A DNA stretch of 64,000 nt, from positions 1-64,000 of the forward strand of contig NZ_FMDM01000006.1 of the NCBI RefSeq assembly GCF_900090105.1, read 5' to 3'. Below, one piece after another: positions 52,693 to 63,692 of the stretch (the stretch's first letter is position 1; every line of letters begins with the position of its first letter). This DNA comes from Micromonospora humi. Lineage in GTDB: Bacteria > Actinomycetota > Actinomycetes > Mycobacteriales > Micromonosporaceae. The notes beneath the pieces are model-generated. The model was not told where the DNA came from and did not search any database. It saw nothing but the letters and a program-made list of their open reading frames with translations. The position numbers and the translations under genes were made by a program.

Positions 52693-53034
52693 ATGACCAC
52701 CATGGCGACCACACCAGGGGAGGACGGGAGCCGCCGCAACTGGACCTTCCTCACCAACCACGGGCACGTGCTGCTGGCCATCGCGCGCAACCCCACCGCG
52801 CGCCTGCGGGACGTGGCCGACGAGGTGGGCGTCACCGAGCGGGCGGCCCAGGCCATCGTCGCCGACCTGGAGACCGGCGGCTACCTGCGCCGCACCCGGG
52901 TGGGTCGTCGCAACGAATACACGATCAACCCCAGCGGCCGCTTCCGGCACCCGGCGGAGGCCGACCAGCAGGTGGGCGCGTTGCTCGGCCTCTTCGCCGT
53001 CGATCCGGCCCCGGACACCACCACCGAGCCGTGA
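52693..53034 (+). CDS. MarR-like winged-helix protein
   Basis: A 113-residue protein with a single winged helix (NHGHVLLAIARNPTARLRDVADEVG, then VTERAAQAIVADLETGGYLRRTRVGRRNEYTINP). It is shorter than classic MarR proteins and may be a minimal transcriptional regulator. Its target is not evident. The carbonic anhydrase lies divergent, 171 bp away. Confidence 0.82.
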   Translation: MTTMATTPGEDGSRRNWTFLTNHGHVLLAIARNPTARLRDVADEVGVTERAAQAIVADLETGGYLRRTRVGRRNEYTINPSGRFRHPAEADQQVGALLGLFAVDPAPDTTTEP

Positions 53035-53093
53035 CCGCGGCCCGGCGCACGCCCGTGCCCGCGCGCCGACGGCCGCGACGGTAATCTCACCGC

Positions 53094-54332
53094 GTGCGCG
53101 ACAGCTTGCGGCCGAACGGGACGACGGGGCACGTCCCCACCGGGCACCGGATCAGGTCCGTCCTCTCCGGAACGGCGGTGACCGCGCTGCTCGGCGCGGC
53201 GCTGGCGGCGCCCGCGCCCGCCGCGGCGGCGCCGGCCTGCGGACCCACCGGCGGTCCGGCCCCCACCGAGGCGCCATGGGCGCTGAGCCGGCTCGACCCG
53301 GCCGCCGCCTGGCGGGTCGGCAAGGGAGCGGGCGTCACGGTCGCGGTCGTCGACTCCGGCGTGTCGCCGAGCCACCCGCTGCTGCGCGGCCGGGTGCTCC
53401 CCGGCGAGGACTTCAACCAGCTGGTCCACCTCAAGGGGCAGTGCGACCTGGTCGGGCACGGCACCATGGTGGCGGGCATCATCGCCGGCCGCGAGGGCAG
53501 CGGCTCGCCCTACACGGGCATCGCGCCGGAGGCCCGGATCCTGCCACTGCGGGTGCTCGCCGAGAACAAGGAGAACTTCGACCCGGACGTGCCGCGCGAG
53601 ATCGGCCGGGCGATCCGCTGGGCGGTCGACCACGACGCCGACGTGATCAACCTGTCCCTGGTCACCCTCGACGACCCGACGCTCAGGTCGGCGGTCGACT
53701 ACGCGCTCGGCAAGGGCGTGGTGGTGGTGGCGTCCGCCGGCAACCGGCAGGAGAACCGCGAGGACCGGCCGGCCTACCCGGCGGCGTACCCGGGGGTGAT
53801 CGCGGTCGCCGGCATCGACGAGCAGGGCGGCCACGTCGGCAGCTCGGTCAGCGCGGACTACGTGGACATCGCCGGCCCCGGCCTGAACATCGTCGGTCCG
53901 GCGCCCCAGGGGTCCGGCTACCGGGCCGAGCCGCAGGGCGGGACGAGCTTCGCCACCGCGTACGTCTCCGGTGCCGCCGCGCTGGTGCGGGCCGCGCACC
54001 CGGACATCAGCCCGGAAGAGGTGGCCTACCGGCTGACCCGCACCGCCGACAACCCGCCCGACGGCCACAACGCCCAGGTCGGGTACGGGATGGTCAACCC
54101 CTACCGGGCGGTGACCGGGCTGCTGGGCACGCGCAGCGACCCGCCGCTGGGCGCGATGCCGGCGCCCGCGCCGCACACCGACCCGCTGGCCCGGCAGCGC
54201 ACGGTCGCGATCTGGGCCGCCGTCGTCGGCGCGCTGCTGGCCGGCGTCCTGCTGACGCTGCGGCCGATCCTGGCGCGTGGGCGGCGGCGCGGCTGGCGCC
54301 CCGGCCGGCGCGACGTGCCACGGGACGCCTGA
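53094..54332 (+). CDS. mycP: Type VII secretion mycosin protease (MycP-like)
   Basis: A 412-residue subtilisin-family protease: signal peptide to about 47, catalytic Asp87 (AVVDSGV), His122 (GHGTMVAG) and Ser285 (GGTSFATAYVSG), with a C-terminal membrane helix (about 363-386) and a basic tail. Mycosins process type VII secretion substrates and stabilise the membrane complex. It stands at the left edge of the EccB-E locus and reads toward the two WXG100 genes. Confidence 0.93.
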   Translation: MRDSLRPNGTTGHVPTGHRIRSVLSGTAVTALLGAALAAPAPAAAAPACGPTGGPAPTEAPWALSRLDPAAAWRVGKGAGVTVAVVDSGVSPSHPLLRGRVLPGEDFNQLVHLKGQCDLVGHGTMVAGIIAGREGSGSPYTGIAPEARILPLRVLAENKENFDPDVPREIGRAIRWAVDHDADVINLSLVTLDDPTLRSAVDYALGKGVVVVASAGNRQENREDRPAYPAAYPGVIAVAGIDEQGGHVGSSVSADYVDIAGPGLNIVGPAPQGSGYRAEPQGGTSFATAYVSGAAALVRAAHPDISPEEVAYRLTRTADNPPDGHNAQVGYGMVNPYRAVTGLLGTRSDPPLGAMPAPAPHTDPLARQRTVAIWAAVVGALLAGVLLTLRPILARGRRRGWRPGRRDVPRDA

Positions 54333-54441
54333 CCCGACGCTCCGCCCGCACCCGGCGGGAACGGGCGGAAGGCGACCCCGAAAAGCACCGCGGCCCCGCC
54401 CGACACGAGCCGGAGCGGAGCCGCGGTGGACCGGTCGAGGG

Positions 54442-54723
54442 TCAGTTGCCCCAGACCTTGGAGTTGCTCATCTCCGTGGTCATGTAGTTCTCGCGGGCGA
54501 TGCCCACCGCGCCGCCGATCTCGTTGAGGACCTTGTTGATGTCCCGCACGGCGGCGTCCCACTGGGCCTGGTGCTGCTGGTAGGCGACCCGGTCCTGGCC
54601 CTCCCACTCGAGCTTCGTCAGCATGGCCCGCAGCGTGTCCAGCTTCTCGTCGATGGTCCGCGAGATGGCCTGCATCTGCTGGTTGCTGCTCTCGAGGACA
54701 GCGTAGTCAACCTTGATGCTCAT
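54442..54723 (-). CDS. WXG100 protein 1 (ESX substrate)
   Basis: A 93-residue helical-hairpin protein with the WxG turn Trp40-Glu-Gly42 (KLEWEGQD). Length and pattern match ESAT-6-like substrates of type VII secretion. Start at ATG 54723 with a GAGGAAT-type site. It ends NSKVWGN rather than in a clear YxxxD/E motif. Co-transcribed with the neighbouring WXG100 gene. Confidence 0.93.
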   Translation of the reverse strand: MSIKVDYAVLESSNQQMQAISRTIDEKLDTLRAMLTKLEWEGQDRVAYQQHQAQWDAAVRDINKVLNEIGGAVGIARENYMTTEMSNSKVWGN

Positions 54724-54751
54724 CGATTCCTCCTCTGCCTGTCTTCGCGGA

Positions 54752-55060
54752 TCACGGGTTGAGCGCAGAGTGGAACTTGTCCAGCATCTGCTGCTGCTCT
54801 TCGTCGTTGACCTGGTGAGTCGTGCCGGACTTGTCAAGCAGGTCCGCGATGTTGTCCATCGCGGTCAGCAGCTTGGCGGTGTCCTCGGTCCAGCGATTCA
54901 TCAGGCTCTGGAAGCCCGTGGAGGCCTGACCCTTCCAGGCCATGGCCAGGTCATCGACCACGTTCCACAGCTTCTTGAGCTCGCCGTCGACATCGCTGCG
55001 CGTGGACCGCACGTCACTCGCGGCGGTGTGCAGAGTCGCTGCACTGACCTCGAACGCCAT
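54752..55060 (-). CDS. WXG100 protein 2 (ESX substrate)
   Basis: A 102-residue protein with Trp42-Lys-Gly44 (MAWKGQAS) and long helices. It lies 28 bp upstream of WXG100 protein 1, so the two probably form the secreted heterodimer (EsxA/EsxB type). The 206-bp space to the eccC stop shows no gene and may hold the promoter; a GGAAGGGTG site precedes the ATG. Confidence 0.93.
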   Translation of the reverse strand: MAFEVSAATLHTAASDVRSTRSDVDGELKKLWNVVDDLAMAWKGQASTGFQSLMNRWTEDTAKLLTAMDNIADLLDKSGTTHQVNDEEQQQMLDKFHSALNP

Positions 55061-55266
55061 GCTTCACACCCTTCCGTCATGTTGTGGCGGCGGATCCGCC
55101 GCGCCTCTCCCCCGCGGCAAGGCGAACACACCCCACCGACGGACACTTCATCCGAACCGTAGCGGACGACGTCCAGCCCGCGCAGCCCTGCCGTCCCATC
55201 GTCGAATTCCGACAGGCCAACGCGATCCGGCGCGGACCGTACGAGTTGGACGGTGCCGGGTCGCGA

Positions 55267-58200
55267 TCAGGCCGGCTCGGTCCACGCGGTCTGGATCAGA
55301 TGCTGGCCGTCGCGGCGTCGGACCAGCGTGCCCCGGCCCGGCGGCTGCGGACTCGGCCGCAGGTTGCCGAAGACCGCGCCCTCCTCCCGGCTGCCGGACA
55401 TCAGCAGGCCCGGCGAGTCCAGCTCGCGCAGCCGCTGCAGCACCGGCTCGTAGAGGGCCCGCGCCACGCCGCCCACCCGCCGCGTCACGATCAGGTGCAG
55501 GCCGATGTCACGTGCCTGCGGCAGCAGCTCGTGCAGCGCGCTGAGCGGATTACTGCCACCGGAGGCGACCAGGTCGTAGTCGTCCACCAGGATGTAGAGC
55601 TCCGGCCCCTTCCACCAGCTGCGGTCACGCAGCTGCGCGGTGGTCACGTCCGGGCCGGGCAGCCGGTTCTGCAGGGCGCTGCGGATCGAGCCGAGCCCCT
55701 GGCTGAACACCTGGTTGGACGGCGCGTAGTCGAGCAGGTGGTCGCCCTCGACCGCGCCCAGCAGCCCGCGCCGGTAGTCGGCGATGACCAGCCGCGCCTG
55801 GGCCGGCGTGTAGCGCTCCGCGATCCCCCGGGCGATCAGCCGCAACAGGTTGGTCTTGCCGCACTCGGCGTCGCCGAAGACCGTCAGGTGCGGCTCGCTC
55901 GCCAGGTCCAGGTAGACCGGGGCGAGCGCCGACTCGTTCACCCCGACCGGGATGCCCGGGGCGGCCCGGTCGACCACCCGGGCCAGCTCGTCGACAGTGA
56001 GCTTGCGCGGCAGCAGCCGCACCTTCGGCGCCGGCCGACCCGGCCAGTTCGTCGCCACGTGCCCGGCCAGCGCGATCGACGCCTCGGTCAGGTCCTCGAT
56101 GTCGCGCTTGCCGTCGATCCGCGAGATCGCGGTCAGGAAGTGCAACTTGTCGCGGGTCAGGCCGCGGCCCGGCGCGCCGACCGGCACGTTCTGCGCGGCC
56201 CGCCGGTCGATCTCCGACTCGGACGCGTCGCCGAGCCGCAGCTCCAACTTGGTGCCGAGCAGGTCCCGCATGTTGATCCGGATCTCCGCCCAGCGCACCG
56301 CCGTGATCACCACGTGCACGCCGAACCCCAGGCCCCGGTTGGCCAGGTTGGTGATGGTCTGTTCCAGCTCCTCGTACTCCTGGCGCAGCGTGTTCCAGCC
56401 GTCCACCACGAGGAAGACGTCACCGAACGGGTCGTCGGCGAACTCACCGGCGGCCCGCCGCCGCCGATAGCTGGCCACCGAGTCGATGCCGTGCTGGGTG
56501 AACCGGGTCTCCCGCTCGTCGATCACGGCGACCACCTCGGCGACCGTGCGCCGGACCGCCTCGACGTCACGCCGGCCGGCCACCCCTGAGGTGTGCGGCA
56601 ACCCGTCCAGGCTGCGCAGCGCGCCACCGCCGAAGTCGAGGCAGAAGAACTGCACCTCGCGCGGCGTGTGGGTGAGCGCCAGCGAGGCCAGCATCGAGCG
56701 CAGCATGGTGCTCTTGCCACTCAGCGACGCACCCACGATCACCACGTTGCCGCCGGCACCGGCGAGGTCCACCATCATCGGGTCCCGGCGCTGCTCGTAA
56801 GGCCGGTCCACGATGCCCACCGGCACGGCCAGCCGGCCGCGACCCGGCCAGTCCGCGGTGGTCAGGCCGAACGTCGGGTGCACGCTCAGCGGCGGCAGCA
56901 GCTCGGCCAGCCCGGACGGCTCGGCCAGCGGCGGCAGCCACACCTGGTGCGCGGGCCGGCCGCGGCCCTTGAGCTGCGCGATCAGCACGTCCAGCATGGA
57001 CATCGCCTTGCCGTCGCCGGCCTGGTCCGGCTCCGGCGCGGTCTCGGCCGGGGTGGGCAGCGCCGGCACCGGCACGTAGTCGATGCCGTACGGCACGATC
57101 CGGCGCTGCACCTGCGCCCGGGTCGAGCGCTGCACCTGCCCCGGCGCCCGGTACGGGCCGGAGACGTAGGCGGCACGGAACCGCAGCATGGTGGCCGTGT
57201 CGGTCTTCAGGTAGCCGTGCCCCGGCGCGCTCGGCAGCTCGTACGCGTCCGGCACGCCGAGCACGATCCGGCTCTCCACCGCCGAGAAGGTACGCAGGCC
57301 GATCCGGTAGGACAGGTGGGTGTCCAGCCCGCGCAGCTTGCCCTCCTCCAGCCGCTGGGAGGCGAGCAGCAGGTGCACGCCGAGCGAACGGCCGAGCCGG
57401 CCGATCATCACGAACAGGTCGATGAAGTCCGGCTTGGCGGCCAGCAACTCGGAGAACTCGTCGCAGATGATGAGCAGGCTGGGCATCGGGTCCAGCGGTT
57501 CACCGGCCGCCCGCGCCTTCTCGTAGTCGTAGCGGGAGACGTAGTTGCCGGCCGCCCGCAGCACCTCCTGCCGGCGGTTCATCTCGCCGGCCAGCGCGTC
57601 GCGCATCCGGTCGACCAGCGGCAGCTCGTCGGACAGGTTGGTGATCACGGCGCTGGTGTGCGGCAGCGCGTCCAGCGAGGCGAAGGTGGCGCCACCCTTG
57701 AAGTCGACCAGGACGAAGTTGAGTTCCTCCGAGGAGTGCGTCACGGCCAGCGCGCCGACCACCGTCCGCAGCAGCTCGCTCTTGCCGGAACCGGTGGCAC
57801 CGATGACCAGGCCGTGCGGCCCCATGCCCTCGTGCGCGGACTCCTTGAAGTCCAGTTCGACCACGTTGCCGTCGGGCCCCAGGCCGAGCGGGATCCGCAA
57901 CCGGTCGCGCTGGCTGCGCGGGCGCCACGTCTGCCGGGTGTCCACGGTGGCCGCGTCGCCGACGCCGAGCAGGTCGGGCAGCTCCATGCTGCGGGCCAGT
58001 GGTTCGTCGGTGCTGGCGCCCTGCTGCTGGGAGAGCCGGAACGGGGCGATCTGCCGGGCCAGCCCCTCGGCCGCCGCCAGGGTCAACCGGTCCGGCCGGC
58101 CCAACCGGGACGACGTGGCGCCCCGCACCAGGTCGAGCCCGCTGCCGTCACCGGCGTCCAGGCAGAGCAGCCAGCGACCGGCGTCGCGCGGCACCGCACC

Positions 58201-59232
58201 GGACAGGTCCACCACGGTGGTGCCGAGCAGCCCCGGCCCGGTCAGCGCGCAGGTCGCCGAGACCTCCCCGCCGTCGAGCACCACCACCACGTGCGCCGCG
58301 GTGGTGAGCGGCTTCGCCTCGGGCGCGAACCGGGGTCGGCCGCCCAGCTCGTTGCCGAGCGCCGACTCCGCCTCGCTGAGGCCGGCGAAGACCATCCGGC
58401 GCGCCCCGGCCGCGTCCGTCCGCCCCGGGTGCTGGGCGTGCGGCAGCCACTTGACCCAGTCCCAGGCCGGCTGCCGGTCCGGCGCGGCCACCACGACCAC
58501 CAGCAGGTCCTCCGGCGCGTGGAACGTGACCAACTGGCCCACCGCGGCCCGGGCCAGGTCGAGCACCGCCTCCCGGTCACCGCGCAGCGCGATCCGGCTG
58601 AACGCGCGCAGCGACAGCGCGGTGGGCAGGTCCGGCACGCTGGAGTGGGCGCGGACGAACCGGCGCAGCGCGATCGCGCTCATCGGCTCCAGGTCCTCCA
58701 CCGGCTTGGTCTCCGGCGGCACGATCTCCACCGCCAGCCGTTGCGGGCCGAGCGCGATCCGCACCTCGCCGAAGTCGTCCTCGGTGATCCGCCGCTCCCA
58801 CAGCCGGCGCGAGGCGGCGATCGACCAGAGCGCGTCCGGCTCCGGGTGCCGCCAGGTCATCGCCGCGCGCTGCTGCTCGGCCGCCCGCCGGGTGCGCTTG
58901 CGCATCTGCGCCAGGTAGCGCATGTAGTCGCGGCGCTGGGCGTTCAACTCGGCCTTGTCGTTGCCGCCGTTGCCGAGGGTGCCGAGCGCCATGCCCAGCA
59001 TCGACACGCCGAACAGGCCACCGGCCACATAGGTCATCATGCCGCCACCACGACCGGCGTAGAGGAAGGCCATCGCGCCGACGCCGCAGAGCATCGGCAG
59101 GATCATCAACACCTGGCCCATGCCCTTGGCCTGCGGCTCCGGCAGCTCGGGCGGGGACTCCAGCAGCACCTCGCCGCGTGGCAGCGCCGGCCCCGGTTGA
59201 CGCGGAAGTCGGCGGAACACCACCGTACTCAC
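55267..59232 (-). CDS. eccC: EccC, type VII secretion motor ATPase
   Basis: A 1321-residue protein: two N-terminal membrane helices (about 35-85), then three FtsK/SpoIIIE-like ATPase domains. Walker A of domain 1 is GATGSGKS (478-485), of domain 2 GASLSGKS (834-841) and of domain 3 GDAECGKT (1120-1127). Domain 1 has a full Walker B (LLIICDEF); domain 2 has VVDGWN, lacking the Glu, and domain 3 LVDDYD. This fits EccC, where domain 1 does the work and the others regulate substrate binding. GTG 59232 follows GGGGAGGGGAGAG. Confidence 0.95.
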   Translation of the reverse strand: MSTVVFRRLPRQPGPALPRGEVLLESPPELPEPQAKGMGQVLMILPMLCGVGAMAFLYAGRGGGMMTYVAGGLFGVSMLGMALGTLGNGGNDKAELNAQRRDYMRYLAQMRKRTRRAAEQQRAAMTWRHPEPDALWSIAASRRLWERRITEDDFGEVRIALGPQRLAVEIVPPETKPVEDLEPMSAIALRRFVRAHSSVPDLPTALSLRAFSRIALRGDREAVLDLARAAVGQLVTFHAPEDLLVVVVAAPDRQPAWDWVKWLPHAQHPGRTDAAGARRMVFAGLSEAESALGNELGGRPRFAPEAKPLTTAAHVVVVLDGGEVSATCALTGPGLLGTTVVDLSGAVPRDAGRWLLCLDAGDGSGLDLVRGATSSRLGRPDRLTLAAAEGLARQIAPFRLSQQQGASTDEPLARSMELPDLLGVGDAATVDTRQTWRPRSQRDRLRIPLGLGPDGNVVELDFKESAHEGMGPHGLVIGATGSGKSELLRTVVGALAVTHSSEELNFVLVDFKGGATFASLDALPHTSAVITNLSDELPLVDRMRDALAGEMNRRQEVLRAAGNYVSRYDYEKARAAGEPLDPMPSLLIICDEFSELLAAKPDFIDLFVMIGRLGRSLGVHLLLASQRLEEGKLRGLDTHLSYRIGLRTFSAVESRIVLGVPDAYELPSAPGHGYLKTDTATMLRFRAAYVSGPYRAPGQVQRSTRAQVQRRIVPYGIDYVPVPALPTPAETAPEPDQAGDGKAMSMLDVLIAQLKGRGRPAHQVWLPPLAEPSGLAELLPPLSVHPTFGLTTADWPGRGRLAVPVGIVDRPYEQRRDPMMVDLAGAGGNVVIVGASLSGKSTMLRSMLASLALTHTPREVQFFCLDFGGGALRSLDGLPHTSGVAGRRDVEAVRRTVAEVVAVIDERETRFTQHGIDSVASYRRRRAAGEFADDPFGDVFLVVDGWNTLRQEYEELEQTITNLANRGLGFGVHVVITAVRWAEIRINMRDLLGTKLELRLGDASESEIDRRAAQNVPVGAPGRGLTRDKLHFLTAISRIDGKRDIEDLTEASIALAGHVATNWPGRPAPKVRLLPRKLTVDELARVVDRAAPGIPVGVNESALAPVYLDLASEPHLTVFGDAECGKTNLLRLIARGIAERYTPAQARLVIADYRRGLLGAVEGDHLLDYAPSNQVFSQGLGSIRSALQNRLPGPDVTTAQLRDRSWWKGPELYILVDDYDLVASGGSNPLSALHELLPQARDIGLHLIVTRRVGGVARALYEPVLQRLRELDSPGLLMSGSREEGAVFGNLRPSPQPPGRGTLVRRRDGQHLIQTAWTEPA

Positions 59233-59387
59233 GGCTCTCCCCTCCCCAGAAGGGCTGCCACCGCCGGCGAGCGTCGGGTGGGCAACCTGTGCGAGGGCCA
59301 TCGTAGGTAATCTCCCGGAGGCGTCGTGGACCCGTGGGGGCGACGTCGACGGCCGGGTGGATCGTAGGCGAGCACGAGGAGGCCACT

Positions 59388-60785
59388 GTGGCGACGAAGA
59401 CGGCGACCGGCGGGCTGAGCCGGATCACCATCGTGGCGCCGCGCACCAGGATGGATCTGGCGTTGCCGTCCGACGTGCCGCTGGCCGACCTGCTGCCCAC
59501 GCTGCTGCGCTACGCCGGCGAGGATCTCGCCGACGAGGGCGTGCGGCACGGCGGGTGGAGCCTGTCCCGGCTCGGCGGGCAGCCGCTCGACGGCGGGCGC
59601 ACCGCCGCGCAGCTCGGCGTCCGCGACGGTGAGGTGCTCTACTTCAACCCGCGGGCGGCCACCGCACCCGAGATCGTCTTCGACGACGTGGTGGACGCCG
59701 TCGCCACCTCCACCACCCAGCGGCCCGGCGCCTGGCAGGTGGGCACCACCCGGGCGTACGCGGTGCTTCTCGCCTCCTCGGCGCTGGCCGCCGGCGCGGT
59801 CGCGGCGCTGTTCGCCGGGCCGCCGCACCTGCCCGGCGCGGTGGCCGCCCTGGTGGTCGCGATCGCCCTGCTGGTCGGCGCCGCGGTGCTGTCCCGGGCG
59901 GCCGGCGACAGCCGCACCGGCGCGGTGCTGGCCCTGGTCGGGGTCGGCTACGCGGCGGTCGGCGGCCTGCTGGTGCTCGCCGGGGACCGACCGCTCGGCG
60001 AGCTGGCCAGCCCGCACGTGCTGCTCGCCGGCACCGCGGTGGTGCTCTTCGCCGCGATCGCCGCGCTCGCCGTCGGGGACCGGCTGCCGCTGTTCCTCGG
60101 CGCCGTCGGCGTGGGCGCGGCGGTCGGCCTCGGCGCGGTGCTCAGCCTGGCGTTCGGCATCGACGCGGCCGCGTCGGCGGCGGTGGTGTCCGCGGTGGCG
60201 TTCGGCGCGTTGCCGGCGCTGCCGATGCTCGCCTACCGGCTCGCCCGGCTGCCGGTGCCGTCGATCCCGACCGGCCCGGAGGACCTGAAGACCGACACCG
60301 AGTCGGTGGACGGGCCGTCGGTGCTGCGCAACAGCGAGCGCGCCGACGCGTTCCTCACCGGTCTGCTGTGGACCGTGTCGCTGCTGGTGCTCGGCGGGGA
60401 GGTGGTGCTCGCCGCCGACGGCCGGCTGCCGGCGATCCTGCTCTGCCTGGTGCTGGCACTGCTGTCGCTGCTGCGGGCCCGCCCGTTCCTCGGCCGGGGC
60501 CAGCGCGTCCCGGTGCTGCTCGCCGGCAGCCTCGGCCTCGGGCTGGCCGCCGCGGCGGTCTTCGACGCCGGGTCGCTGGCGGTCCGGCTGGGGCTGATCC
60601 TCGGCGGCCTGGCCGTGCTGGCGGTGATCAGCCTGGTCTACGGGCTGACCGTGGCCGGCAAGCGGATCTCCCCGGTCTGGGGCCGCACCCTGGACATCAT
60701 CGAGATCCTGCTGATCATCGCCCTGGTGCCGCTGGCCGTGTGGGTCTGCGGCATGTACGGCTGGATCGTCAACCTTCGACCGTGA
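59388..60785 (+). CDS. eccD: EccD, type VII secretion membrane channel subunit
   Basis: A 465-residue protein: an N-terminal ubiquitin-like domain ([20 protein letters not shown]) followed by eleven membrane helices. This is the EccD layout. GTG 59388 has GAGGAGG just upstream. It is divergent from eccC and overlaps the convergent eccE by 17 bp. Confidence 0.94.
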   Translation: MATKTATGGLSRITIVAPRTRMDLALPSDVPLADLLPTLLRYAGEDLADEGVRHGGWSLSRLGGQPLDGGRTAAQLGVRDGEVLYFNPRAATAPEIVFDDVVDAVATSTTQRPGAWQVGTTRAYAVLLASSALAAGAVAALFAGPPHLPGAVAALVVAIALLVGAAVLSRAAGDSRTGAVLALVGVGYAAVGGLLVLAGDRPLGELASPHVLLAGTAVVLFAAIAALAVGDRLPLFLGAVGVGAAVGLGAVLSLAFGIDAAASAAVVSAVAFGALPALPMLAYRLARLPVPSIPTGPEDLKTDTESVDGPSVLRNSERADAFLTGLLWTVSLLVLGGEVVLAADGRLPAILLCLVLALLSLLRARPFLGRGQRVPVLLAGSLGLGLAAAAVFDAGSLAVRLGLILGGLAVLAVISLVYGLTVAGKRISPVWGRTLDIIEILLIIALVPLAVWVCGMYGWIVNLRP

Positions 60786-61944
60786 CGGTGCCCATCGCGG
60801 TGCCGACCGGCGCGGTGGCGTAGACGCCGGGGCCGTGCTGGCCGTCCAGCGGGCGGGCCGGCACCCCGGCCCGCCGGGCCATCTCACGGACCACCTTCAC
60901 CAGCGCCTCGGCGTGCCCGTCCATGGCCGCGACCCGCAGCAGCGGCGGCACCCGCCGGCCGCCGGGGAGCACCACGGCGGCGACCGTGTGCGAGGGCGCC
61001 GAGGTCGAGGTGACGGCGTCCACCAGCGCGCCCAGCGAGCCGTTGGGACGGACCCGCAGCGCCAGGCACCGCTGGGTCCAGCCGCCCCCGCGCAGGCTGG
61101 TCCAGGACTCGACCGGGGACTCCGGGGCCAGGTCGAGCCCGGCGCCGGAGACCACCGCCGCGTGCAGCTCGTCGCGGCCGAGCACCCGGTGGCCGAGCCC
61201 GGCGGCGTGGAGTGCCTTGCCGAGCCGGCCCACCCCGGCCGCCACCGTCCGGTGCACGCCGTGCAGGCCGCCGCCGCGGCTCACCGTCTCGGACCGGGCG
61301 TCGCTCACCGACAGGCGCAGCGCCACCCACACCGTGCGGTGCGCCGCGGGCGGTGCGCCCGGCGCGGGGTACCAGACCAGGGTGTGCGAGACGACCTGGG
61401 TCTGGGTGACCGGGCCGGCGAAGTCGGCGAGCACCGCGAGGGCCCGGTCCACGGTCGCCGCCTCGATCGGCCCGGCGGGCGCGCCGGGCCGGCCGGTCAG
61501 CGCCACCGCGGCGAACCAGCCCCGGTCGTCCTGGCCGATGCCGAGCCGGGTGCCGCGTTCGGTCAGCTCCACCACGGTCAGCTCGGGGGCGAGCGCGGCC
61601 AGCCGGGGGTCGCCACCGGGCAGCGCGCCCCGAGCCCGCTCGCGGCGGCGGCGCAGCCGGCGGCGGAGCATCAGGTCCTCGTACCACCAGCGGCCGCCCC
61701 GCCGGGCGAACGCGGCCACCACGGCCAGCAGCGCCAGCCCCGCGACGGTGGCGAGCAGCCAGACCGGGCCGGCGGTGGCGAACCAGACGGCGAGCGCCGC
61801 GCACTCGACCACGACGAGCTGACCGACGACGACCGGGCCGAGCCGGCCCCGCCGCCGCTTGTCGGCCGGGGTGACCGGCCGGTCCGCCGGCGTCGCGGCG
61901 GGGGCGGTGGCCGTACGACCGGGTGGCGCCTGGAGCTGCGTCAT
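60769..61944 (-). CDS. eccE: EccE-like type VII secretion protein
   Basis: A 391-residue protein with two N-terminal membrane helices (VVVGQLVVVECAALAVWFA and VWLLATVAGLALLAVVAAFA) after a Pro/Ala/Arg-rich start, and a large C-terminal domain. Size, topology and place fit EccE. ATG 61944 has GAAGGGAC about 10 bases upstream. It is divergent from eccB. Confidence 0.85.
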   Translation of the reverse strand: MTQLQAPPGRTATAPAATPADRPVTPADKRRRGRLGPVVVGQLVVVECAALAVWFATAGPVWLLATVAGLALLAVVAAFARRGGRWWYEDLMLRRRLRRRRERARGALPGGDPRLAALAPELTVVELTERGTRLGIGQDDRGWFAAVALTGRPGAPAGPIEAATVDRALAVLADFAGPVTQTQVVSHTLVWYPAPGAPPAAHRTVWVALRLSVSDARSETVSRGGGLHGVHRTVAAGVGRLGKALHAAGLGHRVLGRDELHAAVVSGAGLDLAPESPVESWTSLRGGGWTQRCLALRVRPNGSLGALVDAVTSTSAPSHTVAAVVLPGGRRVPPLLRVAAMDGHAEALVKVVREMARRAGVPARPLDGQHGPGVYATAPVGTAMGTVTVEG

Positions 61945-62105
61945 CGGTGAGCGTCCCTTCTGGACATCCTGGGCATCCGCCGGCGGGGTGCGTGGTCGGG
62001 TGGCGGACGGGGTCCGGCGCACCCCCGACGGCCCCTTATCGTAGGGAAGCCCGCGACGCTGTTCGGACCTGATCGTCGCGGACCCACCCCTGCCGGAGGT
62101 TAGTC

Positions 62106-63575
62106 ATGCGGACCCGCCGCGATCAGGTGCAGGCGTACCGCTTCGTCACCCGCCGCATCGTCTCCGCGTTGCTCGCCGGCGACCCGGAGACCAACGACCT
62201 GCCGATGCGCCGCCTGGGCATGGCGGTGTTCGGCAGCGTCATCGCGGCGGCCGTGGTGCTCGGCGGCGTGGGCGCGTACGGGCAGCTCACCAGCAACTCC
62301 GCACCGCTCGCGGCGAACACCGTGGTGATCGAGCGGGAGACCGGCGCCACCTACTATTTCGGCGACGACCAGGTGCTGCACCCGACGCTCAACTACGCCT
62401 CGGCCCGGCTGGTGGTCAACGACGCCTCGTCCGAGGTGCGCACCATGTCGCAGGCGTCGATCAAGGACCGGCCGCGCGGTCGGATGGTCGGCATCGTGGG
62501 CGCGCCGGACGACCTGCCGGACCGCAGGTCGCTGGTGGGGCTTCCCTGGTCGGTCTGCGACGTGCCGGATCCGAACGACCCGCAGCGCTCGACCACCCGG
62601 CTGCTGATCGACAGGTCGCTGCCCGGCGGCACGCCGCTCACCGACCAGGCCGTGCTGGTCCGCACGAGCGACGCGCGCTACCTGCTCACCGGCGGCGCCC
62701 GGCTGCGCGTGGCCGGCGACGAGCAGGCGCTGGTCGCCTTGAAGATGGCCGGCGCGACCAACCTCACGGTCGGGCAGCAACTGCTGAACGCGGTGCCGGT
62801 GGGTCCGGTGCTGCGCAAGCCCACGATCGACTCCGACGGTCGCCCGAGCGGGCTCACCGTGGCCGACCGGCCGGCCCGGATCGGGCAGGTCTACCAGGCC
62901 GCCGGCCAGTACTACGTCCTCACCCGGCAGGGGCTGGCGACGGTGCGTGAGGTGACGGCGCTGCTGCTCCAGGGCGGCGGCGGCGGGGTGACCCAGATCA
63001 CTCCCGACGAGGCCGGGCGGCTCTACACCGACCAGCGCCTGGAGCCGGAGGGGCTGCCGGCCCGGATGCCCACGCTGCACGAGGTGCGCCCCGGTCGCAC
63101 CGTCCTGTGCGCCACCTACCGGGCCGGTCCGGCCGGCCAGCCGCCGACCACCACACTGGAGGTCTTCGACTCCCCGCCGGCGGAGCTGACCGCGTCGACG
63201 GCGGTGCCGGCCCGGCAGGGCGGCCGGGACGCGGTCCGCACCGCCGAGAGCGTGCTGCTGCCCGGCGGCAAGGGCGCGTTGGTGCAGGCCACGGCCGGTG
63301 AGAGCGGCAAGCCGGCGGCCGGCTCCACGGTCTACCTGATCACCGCCCAGGGGATCCGCTACCCGCTCGGCGCCGATGGCGGCGACGCGCGGAGCGCGCT
63401 CGGCTACGGCGACGTGCCGCCGGTGGCGGTGCCCGCCTCGCTGCTGGCGCTGGTGCCGACCGGGCCGACCCTGGACCGGGCGGGCGCGCTGACGTACTTC
63501 GATGCCGGAGCGGTGCCGGAGGGTGCCGCCTCGCCCTCGGCCGGCGGCGAGGCGGCCCAGGTCCCGGGCGGCTGA
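62106..63575 (+). CDS. eccB: EccB, type VII secretion protein
   Basis: A 489-residue protein starting MRTRRDQVQAYRFVTRRIVSALL, the EccB hallmark, one membrane helix (VFGSVIAAAVVLGGVGAYG) and a long extracellular R-repeat-type domain with two cysteines (SVCDVP and VLCATY). ATG follows CGGAGGTTAGTC. It completes the core EccB-EccC-EccD-EccE set. Confidence 0.95.
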   Translation: MRTRRDQVQAYRFVTRRIVSALLAGDPETNDLPMRRLGMAVFGSVIAAAVVLGGVGAYGQLTSNSAPLAANTVVIERETGATYYFGDDQVLHPTLNYASARLVVNDASSEVRTMSQASIKDRPRGRMVGIVGAPDDLPDRRSLVGLPWSVCDVPDPNDPQRSTTRLLIDRSLPGGTPLTDQAVLVRTSDARYLLTGGARLRVAGDEQALVALKMAGATNLTVGQQLLNAVPVGPVLRKPTIDSDGRPSGLTVADRPARIGQVYQAAGQYYVLTRQGLATVREVTALLLQGGGGGVTQITPDEAGRLYTDQRLEPEGLPARMPTLHEVRPGRTVLCATYRAGPAGQPPTTTLEVFDSPPAELTASTAVPARQGGRDAVRTAESVLLPGGKGALVQATAGESGKPAAGSTVYLITAQGIRYPLGADGGDARSALGYGDVPPVAVPASLLALVPTGPTLDRAGALTYFDAGAVPEGAASPSAGGEAAQVPGG

Positions 63576-63692
63576 CCCGCCGCCGGTAGGTCCGAAGTGG
63601 AGCAGTGCGGTCACGGGTCGCCCGGGCTGGCGCGATTCGACTAACCTGAGCGTGGCTCCAACGGCTCGCGACGACGACAACGGGGATACAGC

